Assembly (NCBI RefSeq): GCF_042665095.1
Contig: NZ_JBHTBV010000003.1
DNA from: Gordonibacter pamelaeae
Lineage (GTDB): Bacteria > Actinomycetota > Coriobacteriia > Coriobacteriales > Eggerthellaceae
Reading direction: 5' to 3' (one strand)
DNA: 64,000 nucleotides
Position 1 is the first letter of the stretch, and each line of letters starts with the position of its first letter. Position numbers and translations under genes: made by a program. Below, piece after piece: positions 14,857 to 23,592 of this stretch. The notes beneath the pieces are model-generated. The model did not search any database. It was not told where the DNA came from and worked only from the letters and a program-made list of their open reading frames with translations.

Positions 14857-17109
14857 ATGGCAGAGAAAAGAGACTATACCACCGTCGAGCACAAGAAGCC
14901 TTATCGCTACGAAGAAGACGGGCTCCACGTGACCAGGGGGTGCGGCTGGTCGGCACCGGGATGCCACCTGGGGTGCGGGGTCCTTTTGTACACCGACGAC
15001 GACGGCCGGCTCGTCAAGGTGGAGGGAGACCCGGAAAACCCCTTCAACCAGGGGCGCCTGTGCGTCCGCTGCCTCGACTTGCCCGAGGTCGTCTACTCGC
15101 CGGACCGCATCCTGCACCCCTTGAAGCGCGACCGCGGAAATCGCGGCAAGGACCGGTGGGAGCAGGTGGGCTGGGACGAGGTGCTCGACGAGATCGCCGG
15201 GATAATCCTGGAAGCCAAGGAAGCGTACGGCCCGGAATCCGTCGCGTTCTACTCCGGGACCGGGCGCGACATCGGGCAGTACATCACGCGCCTGTGCTGG
15301 GGGTTCAACAGCCCCAACTTCGTGTTCATGATGTCGGGCCAGTCGTGCTACTCGCCCCGCGTTGCCGGCTGCTTCTCCACCTCGGGGTCGTTCTGGGTCG
15401 GCGACTACGCGCAGCAGTTCCCCGACCGCTACGACAACCCGCAGTGGGAGCAACCCGACCTCATCGTCATCTGGGGCAACAACCCCGTCGTCTCGAATTC
15501 CGACGGCCTGTACGGGCACTGGGTCGTCGACTGCATGAAGAGGGGCACGAAGGCCATCGTCATCGATCCCCGCCTTACCTGGCTCGCCTCGCGCGCCGAG
15601 CTCTTCCTGTAGATCCGCCCCGGCACCGACGGCGCGCTCGCCCTCGGCATGGCGAACTACCTCGTGGAGAACGACCTCTACGACCGCGAGTTCGTCGACC
15701 TGTGGTGCTACGGCTTCGAGGAGCTGGCGGAACGCGCCCGGGACTACCCGCTTGACGAGGTCGCCGAGATCACGGAGATCCCGGCAGAGGAGATAGCCGC
15801 CGCGGCCCGCCGCATCGGGGCGGCCGAGCGGGCCATCCTCCAGTGGGGCGTCGCCATCGACCAGATCAAGGAGACCATCCCCACGGCGCAGGCCGTGCTC
15901 GCCCTGTTCGAGATCACCGGCAACATCGGCAAGCCCGGCACGATGCAGCAGCCTGCGAGCATCCTCAACTATGCCGCCGGCTGGGGCTCCGAGTTCCTCA
16001 CGCCGGAGCAGGAGGCGAAGCGCATCGGCCAGGAGGCGCACCCGCTCATCAAAATGGGCTTCCAGGAATGCGTGACCGACGACTACATCAGGTGCCTGGA
16101 AACGGGCGAGCCCTATCCCATCAAGGTCGCCTGGATGCAGACCACCAACCCGCTGGCCTGCACGGGCGTCGACGCGAAGCGCACCCTCGCCGCGCATATG
16201 AACATCGACACCATCGTTGTCGTCGACCTGTTCATGACGCCGACGGCCATGGCGCTGGCCGACTACTTCCTGCCCGCCTGCACGTACGCGGAGCGCAACG
16301 GCCTGCGCATCGGCGATGGGGCGCAGCGCGCCGAGACCATCAACAAGGCGATAGAGCCCCTGGGCGAGTCGAGGTCCGACATGCAGATAACCCTCGACAT
16401 CGGCAAGCGCATCTCGCCTGAAGCCTGGCCGTGGGAAACCGTGGAGGACCTGTTCTCCGACATCCTGGAGGAGACGGGGCACTCCTTCGAGGAGATGCAG
16501 GAGCTGGCACCCGGCTACCCGCCGTTCGACTACCGCATGCACGAGAAGGGCCTGCTGCGCACCGACGGCAACCCCGGCTTCCAGACCGCAACCGGGCGCA
16601 TCGAGCTGTGGAGCACCCTGTACAACTCCCTGGGCCTCGACCCGCTCCCCTCGTACGAGGAGCCCGTCCCCAGCCCTCGGTCCACGCCCGAGCTCACCGG
16701 GGAGTACCCGCTCGTGCTCACCACGGGCGCCCGCGTCTGGAGCATGTTCCACTCGGAGCATCGCCAGATACCGCGCATGCGCGCCCTTCACCCCGAACCG
16801 CTCGTCTACGTCAACCCGGCCACGGCCGCGCAGCACGGCGTGAAAGACGGGGACTGGGTGTGGCTGGAGAACCAGCACGGACGCTGCAAGCGCCAGGTAC
16901 GCGAGACCCCCATCGTGAACGAGCGCACCGTGAGCACCGACCACGCCTGGTGGCGCCCGGAGGCGCCCTGCGAGCTCGACGAGGGCCTCTACGACCTGTG
17001 GGACCTCACCGTGGAGAACCTCCTGCCCTACGACTGCGGCACTTCCGGCTTCGGCGCGAACTACAAGAACACGATCTGCAAGATGTATCCGGTAGGGGAA
17101 GGAGAATAG
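14857..17109 (+). pseudogene. Molybdopterin oxidoreductase catalytic subunit, interrupted by in-frame UAG
   Basis: One open frame of 751 codons apart from a TAG at 15610-15612 (codon 252). Before it are the N-terminal [4Fe-4S] ligands C29, C36, C40 and C69, and GQSCYSPR, a candidate molybdenum-ligand region. After it come IRPGTDGALALG and the rest of the bis-MGD binding domains to a normal C-terminus. There is no twin-arginine signal, so it would act in the cytoplasm. The family (DMSO reductase superfamily) includes the catechol dehydroxylases of gut Eggerthella and Gordonibacter, which share this layout with a small Fe-S protein, an MFS transporter and a membrane LuxR regulator. The stop most simply arises from CAG to TAG. 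AAGGAG precedes ATG 14857. Confidence 0.85.
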
Positions 17110-17112
17110 GCA

Positions 17113-17457
17113 ATGGGAGCAAAAGGATTGCTCGTCGATTACGAGTGGTGCTCGGGCTGCCACACCTGCGAGGTGGCCTGCCAGCTTGAGCATGGCTACC
17201 CGAGCGACCAGTGGGGCATCAAGGTGCACGAGGTGGGCCCGTGGGAATACGCCCCGAAGACGTGGCAGTACAGCTATCTGCCCGCCCCCACCGACCAGTG
17301 CGACCTGTGCGCCGACCGCGTTGCGAAGGGTCATGAGCCCACCTGCGTGAAGCATTGCCAGGCACAGGTTCTGAAGTACGGGGACCTCGAGGACCTGGCG
17401 AAGGAACTTGCCCGCAAGCCGAAGCAGACCCTGTTCTCCTGCGAGGCAGAGGACTAG
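17113..17457 (+). CDS. Small 4Fe-4S electron-transfer subunit
   Basis: A 114-residue ferredoxin-like protein with CSGCHTCEVAC, CDLCADR and CVKHC cysteine clusters, the pattern of a shortened DmsB/HycB-type subunit carrying two or more [4Fe-4S] clusters. It starts three bases after the molybdoenzyme stop with AGGAG upstream, so it is translationally linked and should pass electrons to that enzyme. It is intact although the partner is interrupted. Confidence 0.88.
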   Translation: MGAKGLLVDYEWCSGCHTCEVACQLEHGYPSDQWGIKVHEVGPWEYAPKTWQYSYLPAPTDQCDLCADRVAKGHEPTCVKHCQAQVLKYGDLEDLAKELARKPKQTLFSCEAED

Positions 17458-17535
17458 ACCAACGATGCTCGTGCCGGCGCCCGACACGAGGGGAAACGAC
17501 CGCCAGGCGCCGGCACCATCAAGAAAGGGGACACA

Positions 17536-18765
17536 ATGAGTAAGAAAAACCGGGCGTGGATTCCCGTGTGGGCCATCATCATAGCCAGCGTGCTCATAGC
17601 GTTCGAGTACGGCAAGGTGCCGCCCGCCGCCCCGAACATGATGGAGGTGCTCGGCATCTCCTACACCACCCAGGGCCTCATGATGACGATGTTCTCCATC
17701 GCGGCCGTCGTGATGGCGCTGTTCGGCGGCGCGCTCATGGACCGCTTCGGCGCGCGCAAGGTGGTGAGCATCGCCCTGCTCGTCTCCATCGTGGGCAACA
17801 TCGCAGGCCTGTTCTGGACCAGCGACGCGGGCATCCTGGTAACGCGTGCACTCGAGGGCTGCGGGTACGGCGCGGCCATGACCGCCGGGCCGGGCATCAT
17901 CGCCATGTGGTACGAGCCGAAGAAGCGCGGCCTCGCCAACGGCGTGTGGGGCGCGAACGTCGGCTTCGCCATGATGATCGTGACGCTTTCCGCCACCCCC
18001 ATCATGGAGAACGGCAACTGGACCGGCATGTGGGTGTTCGGCCTCGTCGGCGCCGTGCTGGCATTCCTGCTGGTGATCGTCTGCGTGAAGGCTCCCGCCG
18101 AATCCGAGCGCAAGGACCTGGAAGAATCCGCCGGCGCCAAGGAGAATCCCGAGAAGCACGGGGTCCTGTGGGGCTACCTGGCGCCGCTGTCCCTCCTAAG
18201 CGCTGTCATGTTCTTCCTCGTGGGCGGTGCGACCGACGCGTTCAACGCCTTCACCATCCCGTTCCTGAACGTGGAGAACGGCTGGACCGAGGGCGCGGCG
18301 AACCTGTGCGCGACCATCGCGGCCGCCGGCATGCTGGTTGGCGGCACGGCCATGGGCCTCGTCCTCGCGCGGACGAAGGACAAGGGCCTGCTGCTGTTCA
18401 TTGACATGCTGGTGTGCGCCATCGGCCTCTTCCTGTGGTTCAACCTGGACATCGGCGTGGTGGGAACGTACGTCATCGCCTTCGTCCTCGGGTGCTTCCT
18501 CGGGGCAGCCCCGACCGTCTTCTTCGCGATGGCCCCCGAGGTCGCGCGCTCGCCGAAGACGGTGGGCGCCGCGACCGCCGTCGTGGTGCTCGGGCAGAAC
18601 GGCGGCACGCTGGCGGTGCCTGCCATCGTCGGCATGATCCTCGACAGCGCCGGCTACGGGGCGGCGGCGATGGCCATGGGCGGGCTGTCCCTTGCGGCGT
18701 GCGTCATCTGCCTCCTCGTGTTCCGCCGCATCTACAATAAGAGCATCCGCAGCACGCGCGAATAG
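17536..18765 (+). CDS. MFS transporter of the molybdoenzyme locus
   Basis: A 409-residue major facilitator protein with about 12 membrane helices. The helix 2-3 loop reads GGALMDRFGARKV. Overall it resembles oxalate/formate or NarK-like permeases. AAAGGGG precedes the ATG. Its place between the enzyme subunits and the regulator suggests it imports the enzyme substrate or exports the product. No residue identifies the substrate. Confidence 0.87.
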   Translation: MSKKNRAWIPVWAIIIASVLIAFEYGKVPPAAPNMMEVLGISYTTQGLMMTMFSIAAVVMALFGGALMDRFGARKVVSIALLVSIVGNIAGLFWTSDAGILVTRALEGCGYGAAMTAGPGIIAMWYEPKKRGLANGVWGANVGFAMMIVTLSATPIMENGNWTGMWVFGLVGAVLAFLLVIVCVKAPAESERKDLEESAGAKENPEKHGVLWGYLAPLSLLSAVMFFLVGGATDAFNAFTIPFLNVENGWTEGAANLCATIAAAGMLVGGTAMGLVLARTKDKGLLLFIDMLVCAIGLFLWFNLDIGVVGTYVIAFVLGCFLGAAPTVFFAMAPEVARSPKTVGAATAVVVLGQNGGTLAVPAIVGMILDSAGYGAAAMAMGGLSLAACVICLLVFRRIYNKSIRSTRE

Positions 18766-18792
18766 CGACAGGCCGCATACGCACGTTAAAAC

Positions 18793-18822
18793 GGCGGGCA
18801 TCGGTTTCGGCCGGCGCCCGCC
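18793..18822 (+). terminator. Weak hairpin after the MFS gene
   Basis: GGCGGGC (18793-18799) pairs with GCCCGCC (18816-18822) across a 16-base loop and is followed by only two Ts. It may partly separate the transporter from the downstream microprotein and regulator. Confidence 0.35.
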
Positions 18823-18848
18823 TTGATGATTCGAGAGGGGGTACTGTT

Positions 18849-19049
18849 GTGAGGGAACATTGCTTTCCATGCCGAAACTGCGGGAAATGCCATCCCGCCT
18901 ACCGCGAGGGGCTGTGCCCTGTGTGCCTGGGCATGAGCAGAAGCGGCGCGAAGACCTGCGAGACGTGCGGCTTCGTCTTCCCCGAACCGCCGGGGACGAA
19001 AGGAGGCTTGGGCAGCCTTCGCCGCGCTGCGCACCATGACGAGGTTTAG
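18849..19049 (+). CDS. Zinc-ribbon microprotein, 66 residues
   Basis: A GTG-initiated 66-residue ORF with eight cysteines (C5, C8, C11, then CPVC and CETC pairs) that could form one or two zinc knuckles of the rubredoxin/zinc-ribbon type. GAGGGGG lies upstream of the start. It is wedged between the transporter and the LuxR regulator and ends 21 bases before the latter. I do not recognise a named family. A role in metal or Fe-S handling for the molybdoenzyme, or in regulation, is only a guess. Confidence 0.6.
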   Translation: MREHCFPCRNCGKCHPAYREGLCPVCLGMSRSGAKTCETCGFVFPEPPGTKGGLGSLRRAAHHDEV

Positions 19050-19070
19050 CCGAGACCACAGGAGAAGACC

Positions 19071-20570
19071 GTGACTGCTCAAGAGAGGCAACTGCCCCCC
19101 GCCAACAAGAACGTCGAGCCGACGGAAGGCGACGCCCGCGACCTGCTCATCGGCAACAGCTCGAGACGCGTGATCTTGGGCATCGTCGCGCTGGCTGCCT
19201 ACTGGGCCTGGATCTTCTCGATATTCCATGCGAACGTGCTGAACCCGTTCGCCACGGCGGATTTCAGCGCCTACCTCCTGCTCTGCGTGATCGTGGCGGG
19301 CGCCTCCGCGCTCAGCATGGTCGTCTTCGCCTTGGCCGGCTGGCACCTGTAGCATGTGGTCGACCGCCTTTGGTTCGGAATCGGCGTCGCGCTGCCGTCG
19401 ATCCTGGCGGAGGTCCCGGCTTTTCTGGGGCAGATGGGAAGCGAGCTCGGCTTCCTGCAGGCAGGCGTGCTCTTCGCCCTCGGGGGGCTTGCGTCCTCGT
19501 TCGTCTATCTGAAGACCGGTCCCTTCTTCGTATGGCTGCGGCGCGCCAAGCTCATGCGCAGCATCGCGCTCGCATTCCTGCTGGCCTCGCTTTTGTATGT
19601 TCTTCCGCTGTTCATGGACCCCGTCGTGGGCATTGTCATGATAGCCTCCTTCCCCGTTGCCTCCGTTGCGTGCTCGCATTTGGCAAGCAAGGGCATCGGC
19701 CCGAAACGGCTCGAAGATGCCGCGTCCTACCGTGCCTACCTCGAGGCGGTGCTCGACCGGTTCCGGGAATTCGTTCCCACGTTGCCGCGCACCCTCCTGT
19801 ACACGCTCGTATTCGGCGTGACCTCCTATACCGTGCTCAGCCTTGCCGTGGAGAACGGGCTGGTGGTGGTGATTGCCGCCTCGATCGCCGTATCGTCTTT
19901 GGCGTTCGCGGTGTACGTTCTGTCGAAGAAGGTGGAGGCCGACTCCGACCTGTACCGCATGCTCCTGCTTCCGCTCATCGCCTTGGCGGTGCTGCCGTTT
20001 CCCTACGTGCCGGAGATGCTGAAGGTCTTCTTCCTAGCACTGATCATCTTCGGGTTCACCTGCTACGATGCCATCACCTGGGGCGATCTGGCCGACGAGA
20101 TAAGCGACCGCCAGCTGCCGGTGTACGCATCCTACGCACCGCCCACCATCGGCAACTTCGCGGGTATCTTCATCGGGTGGTCGGTCGGGGCGCTGCTGTA
20201 CGCCGGGCTGGGAAAGGCGGGGTTTGACACCGGGTACGCCATCTTCTCCATCGTCATCGTGATCGCCCTGGTCATGCTGCTGGTGTGGGACCTCGTGAAA
20301 AGCCGCAAGGAGGAGTCCGGCGAGCCGCAGGCGGACGCGTTCTTGGACAAGTGGAAGGCGGCGTGCGCCGAGATTGCGGAGGCGTACGAGCTGACCAACC
20401 AGGAGACGCGGATACACACGATGCTGGCGCGCGGGCGAAACCAGCACTACATCGCGGAAGAGCTGGTCATCTCGCCGCACACCATCAAGACCCACACCTA
20501 CCACATTTACAAGAAGCTGGACGTGCATTCGCAGCAGGAATTGATCGACATGGTGGAGGCCAAGCTGTAG
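19071..20570 (+). pseudogene. Membrane LuxR-family regulator, interrupted by in-frame UAG
   Basis: A 500-codon frame with one internal TAG at 19350-19352 (codon 94). The N-terminal region holds many hydrophobic helices (about 10-12 spans in total), and the C-terminus is a LuxR helix-turn-helix (LTNQETRIHTMLARG, then ISPHTIKTHTYHIYKKLDVHS). This architecture is expanded in Eggerthella, where such genes often adjoin and control molybdoenzymes. GTG 19071 has AGGAGA upstream. Translation could restart at GTG 19356 right after the stop, giving a protein lacking the first two helices. It is in the same cluster as another UAG-interrupted gene. Confidence 0.82.
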
Positions 20571-20598
20571 GTGAGACGGGGGGAATCCCCCGTCTCAC
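20571..20598. terminator. Two-way terminator hairpin
   Basis: GTGAGACGGGGG (20571-20582) is perfectly complementary to 20587-20598 around a four-base loop. It overlaps the stop of the convergent phosphatase gene and abuts that of the LuxR gene, so it can serve both strands. Confidence 0.7.
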
Positions 20599-21422
20599 CG
20601 TTGCCAGTCGGTGGAGCCTATCTCGGCCAGCGAGAACGCATGGCCGTCGTAGCCGATGCGCGTGACGCTGGCGTTGGGGATCTTCGCCGGGTCGTTCACG
20701 CGCGCAGGGTCCAGCAGGTACACCAGCGTGCGCACCACGAACGAGTGCGTGACCACGAGCGCGTTGCCGCCGCCGGCCAAGCGCACGGCCTCGCCCGCCT
20801 CGGCGAAGAAGCCGGAGAGACGCCGCTCGATGGCATCGAAGCGCTCGGCACGCCCCGACGTATCGGCACGCGCGAGCACGTCGGCCACCTCGGGCAGGCG
20901 GCGGTTGTGCTCCTCGAAGCCCAATTCCGCGCCGAACCCGCGGGCAAGCGCCGCCCGCAGCTGGTCGCCCGGCTCTCCCTCCAAATCGCCGTAGCACCAC
21001 TCGCGCAGGCGCGGGTCGTGCGCCAGGGGAAACGGCGTCTCGGCGCAGAGCAGGGTATGCAGCGCACCGTACTCGATGGCCGAAGAGGGGCCGTTCGGCA
21101 CGCAGGTGGGCGGGAAGGTCTCGGGAGGCGCGTACGCCTCGCCACGTTGCGCGGCCCGCGCCCCCAGCAGCGCGTCGAGCGTCTGCACGGCCCGACCGCT
21201 GTCGCTGGAGAACGCGGCGGCGAAGTCGACGTCGGCCAAACCGCGGCCGAGCGCCTCGGCGGCGCGCACGCCCTCGTCCGTGAGCGGCGTGTCGCACCAG
21301 CCCTGCACCTTGCCCATGACGTTGAACAGCGTCTGGCCGTGGCGCACCACGTAGAATGTCACGGGCGCCCCTTCTGCACCGAAGCGGGCAGCAGGAAGCA
21401 GGCTGCCGTCCTGCACCGTCAT
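20595..21422 (-). CDS. Histidine phosphatase (phosphoglycerate mutase-like)
   Basis: A 275-residue member of the histidine phosphatase superfamily with the phosphorylated histidine in VVRHGQT (near residue 27), the second histidine in VVTHSFVVR, and the acid residue in REWCYGDLEG. The substrate is not clear; cofactor-dependent mutase and broad phosphatase are both possible. ATG 21422 overlaps the YbaK stop by four bases (ATGA), so translation is coupled to the upstream gene. Confidence 0.85.
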   Translation of the reverse strand: MTVQDGSLLPAARFGAEGAPVTFYVVRHGQTLFNVMGKVQGWCDTPLTDEGVRAAEALGRGLADVDFAAAFSSDSGRAVQTLDALLGARAAQRGEAYAPPETFPPTCVPNGPSSAIEYGALHTLLCAETPFPLAHDPRLREWCYGDLEGEPGDQLRAALARGFGAELGFEEHNRRLPEVADVLARADTSGRAERFDAIERRLSGFFAEAGEAVRLAGGGNALVVTHSFVVRTLVYLLDPARVNDPAKIPNASVTRIGYDGHAFSLAEIGSTDWQR

Positions 21423-21886
21423 GGCAGCTTGCACACGTCGACCCACGTGCAGGGCTCGGCGCAGCGCTCGAGCTCGTCGGGCGAGAGGCGCACGGCGCTC
21501 GCCGCGCTGCCGGCCGCCGGGTACACCGTGTCGAAGCGGCGCAGCGACTCGTCCAGGAACACGTCCACGCCCTCGTTCACGGCGAACGGGCACACCCCGC
21601 CCACGCCGTGGCCGATGAGCGGCTCGGCCTCGTCGGCGGCGAGCATCTTAGCCTTGCATCCGAACTGCGCCTTGAACTTGGGGTTGTCGATGCGGGCGTC
21701 GCCGGCCGCCACCACGAGCGCCACCCGGTCACCCACGTGGAACGACAGCGTCTTGGCAATGCGCGCCGGCTCGCAGCCCACGGCAGCCGCCGCCAGCTCC
21801 ACCGTTGCGCTAGACGTGTCGAACTCCAGCACGCGGCCGTCCATGCCGCGCTCGCGCAGGTAGGCCTTCACCTTGTCGATGGCCAT
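21419..21886 (-). CDS. YbaK/EbsC aminoacyl-tRNA deacylase-like protein
   Basis: A 155-residue single-domain protein of the YbaK/ProX family, which hydrolyses misacylated Cys-tRNA(Pro) or Ala-tRNA(Pro). Typical segments are ARIAKTLSFHVGDRVALVVAAGD, the lysine in FKAQFGCKAKML, and GHGVGGVCPF. The ATG at 21886 follows GGGGAG within the end of the ABC transporter ATPase gene. It stands between that gene and the phosphatase, so it is cotranscribed with the transporter although no functional link is evident. Confidence 0.87.
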   Translation of the reverse strand: MAIDKVKAYLRERGMDGRVLEFDTSSATVELAAAAVGCEPARIAKTLSFHVGDRVALVVAAGDARIDNPKFKAQFGCKAKMLAADEAEPLIGHGVGGVCPFAVNEGVDVFLDESLRRFDTVYPAAGSAASAVRLSPDELERCAEPCTWVDVCKLP

Positions 21887-21888
21887 CG

Positions 21889-22665
21889 CTACTCCCCTTC
21901 GTACTTCGCCAGAAACGCGCGGGTGCGCTGGTGCTGCGGGCGGTTGATGACCTGCTCGGCGGGGCCCTCCTCCACGATCACGCCGCCGTCCATGAACACG
22001 ATGTGGTCGGCCACGTCGCGCGCGAAGCTCATCTCGTGCGTCACGATCACCATGGTCATGTGCTCGGCGGCCAAGTCTCGGATGACCTTGAGCACGTCCT
22101 TCGTGAGCTCCGGGTCGAGCGCGCTCGTGGGCTCGTCGAAGAACAGCACGTCGGGGTCGAGCGCGAGCGCGCGGGCGATGGCCACGCGCTGCTGCATGCC
22201 GCCCGACAGCTCGCAGGGCACCTTGTCCTCCGTGCCCGCCAGCCCCATCTTCGCCAGCAGGGCGCGCGCATGTTCCATGACCTCGTCCTTCGGGCGCTTC
22301 TGCACGTGCAGCGGCGCGTCGGTCACGTTCTTCAGCACCGTGTAGTGCGGGAACAGGTTGAAGTTCTGGAACACCAGGCCGAAGCGCGTCTTGGCCTCCT
22401 TGAGCGCGGCCTTGCCCGCGTAGACGGCGCGGCCGGCCGCATCCTCCTCGGCCACCACCAGGTCGCCGTATGCCAGGCGCCCGCCGTCCAGCGTCTCCAG
22501 CAGCGTGCAGCAGCGCAGAAGGGTGGACTTGCCGCCCCCCGACGGCCCGATCACGGCCACGACCTCGCCCCGGCGCACCGAGAGCGAGATATCCTTCAGC
22601 ACCGGCGTGCCGCCGAAGCTCTTCCTCGCGTGCTCCAAGAGCACGAGCGGCTGTTCGCTTGTCAC
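21889..22665 (-). CDS. Polar amino acid ABC transporter, ATP-binding protein
   Basis: A 258-residue ATPase of the GlnQ/HisP type: Walker A GPSGGGKST, Q-loop FQNFNLFPH, signature LSGGMQQR, Walker B VLFFDEP and switch histidine VTHEMSF are all present. It powers the permease encoded just upstream, with the lipoprotein binding protein upstream of that. The gap to the permease contains a degenerate member of the palindromic repeat family. Confidence 0.93.
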   Translation of the reverse strand: MTSEQPLVLLEHARKSFGGTPVLKDISLSVRRGEVVAVIGPSGGGKSTLLRCCTLLETLDGGRLAYGDLVVAEEDAAGRAVYAGKAALKEAKTRFGLVFQNFNLFPHYTVLKNVTDAPLHVQKRPKDEVMEHARALLAKMGLAGTEDKVPCELSGGMQQRVAIARALALDPDVLFFDEPTSALDPELTKDVLKVIRDLAAEHMTMVIVTHEMSFARDVADHIVFMDGGVIVEEGPAEQVINRPQHQRTRAFLAKYEGE

Positions 22666-22689
22666 AACTTCCAGCTCCTTCCAGGTCCA

Positions 22690-22722
22690 CCAAAGTCAGC
22701 GAGGGTTTCCGCAGCGTCGGCC
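22690..22722 (-). repeat. Palindromic repeat family, collapsed member D
   Basis: The sequence AGGTCCACCAAAGTCAGCGAG, also seen beside member A with one change, is followed after only six bases by CGCAGCGTCGG. In other members these two boxes flank a stem of about 100 bases, so D looks like a deletion form. It lies between the permease and ATPase genes. Confidence 0.55.
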
Positions 22723-22753
22723 CGATCAGCCCTTCGTCAGAGCGGCGAAACCA

Positions 22754-23407
22754 TCAGTCATGGTAGTAGTTCAGCTTCTTCTCGATGCGCGTGAGCACGA
22801 TCTCCACAATGAAGTTGAACACCCAGTAGATCACGCCGGCGATCACATAGGGAAGCATGCTCACCTGCGAGGCGGCGATGGCCTTCGCCTGGCTGAACAT
22901 CTCCATGATGCCGAGCACGAACGCGAGCGACGTGTCCTTCACCAGCGTGATGATCTCGTTGCTCATGGCGGGCAGGATGCGCTTGACCACCTGGGGAAGC
23001 ACGATCTTCATGAACGTCTGGAGCTTCGAGTAGCCCAGCACCTCGGCCGCCTCGTACTGCCCGCGCGGGATGGACTGGATGCCGCCGCGGTAGATCTCGC
23101 CGAAGTAGGCCGCGTAGTTGATGATGAAGCCGATGGAGCACGCCCAGTACTTCCAGTCGCCCCCCATGTTGAGACCTAACAGGTAGTAAGGTCCGAACAT
23201 GAGCGCCATGAGCTGCAGCATGAGCGGCGTTCCCCGCATGACCGAGATATAGAAGCGCGTGACGAGCGCTATGGGCTTGAAGCGGCTCATGCGACCGAAC
23301 GCCACCAGCACCCCAAGCGGCAGCGAGCCGACAAGGGTGACGAGGAAGATCTGCACGGTGAAAGCCAATCCCGAGAGCAAGAGTTCCATCATCGTCGCGA
23401 ATTCCAT
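22754..23407 (-). CDS. Polar amino acid ABC transporter, permease
   Basis: A 217-residue HisM/GlnP-type membrane protein with about five hydrophobic segments. The conserved EAA loop reads EVLGYSKLQTFMKIVLPQVVKRILPAMSNE. It would form the membrane channel with the ATPase and binding protein of the same operon. The ligand is probably an amino acid but is not identifiable. Confidence 0.9.
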   Translation of the reverse strand: MEFATMMELLLSGLAFTVQIFLVTLVGSLPLGVLVAFGRMSRFKPIALVTRFYISVMRGTPLMLQLMALMFGPYYLLGLNMGGDWKYWACSIGFIINYAAYFGEIYRGGIQSIPRGQYEAAEVLGYSKLQTFMKIVLPQVVKRILPAMSNEIITLVKDTSLAFVLGIMEMFSQAKAIAASQVSMLPYVIAGVIYWVFNFIVEIVLTRIEKKLNYYHD

Positions 23408-23439
23408 GTCCGGCCTTTCTCAATCATCACAGGTCCATC

Positions 23440-23592
23440 AAAGTCAGCGAGAAGCGCTGACGTGCCCCGGATTGCCCCGTTTCGCAGCCGAGCGTGCTTG
23501 TGCACGTGAGGGCAAGCGAAAAAGGGGCAAGCGGGGTGCGTCAGCGCTTCGCAGCGTCGAGCAGTCTCGGCGGCCGGCAGGCCGCCGGAACG
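23440..23592 (-). repeat. Palindromic repeat family, member A (full length)
   Basis: Outer stem 23451-23468 with 23533-23550 (18 bp including two tandem G-U pairs), inner stem TTGCCCC/GGGGCAA (23472-23478, 23524-23530), tip hairpin CGTGC-TTGT-GCACG (23493-23506). It is flanked by GTCAGCGAG and CGCAGCGTCGAG and followed by a second palindrome GGCGGCC-GGCA-GGCCGCC that touches the stop of the binding-protein gene. It fills the whole gap between binding protein and permease. Confidence 0.8.

Noticed and set aside
14641..18159. 1172-codon open frame antisense to the molybdoenzyme
   Set aside because: Same explanation: GC-rich codon use keeps the opposite strand open. No ribosome site or domain supports it.
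15610..19352. Pyrrolysine at the two UAG codons
   Set aside because: UAG terminates many neighbouring genes, neither protein is a methylamine methyltransferase, and no pyl genes are in the window. Nonsense mutation is simpler, though not excluded.
21890..22693. Fusion of YbaK with a long upstream reading frame
   Set aside because: The upstream part is the ABC ATPase gene read in the wrong frame. YbaK starts at ATG 21886.
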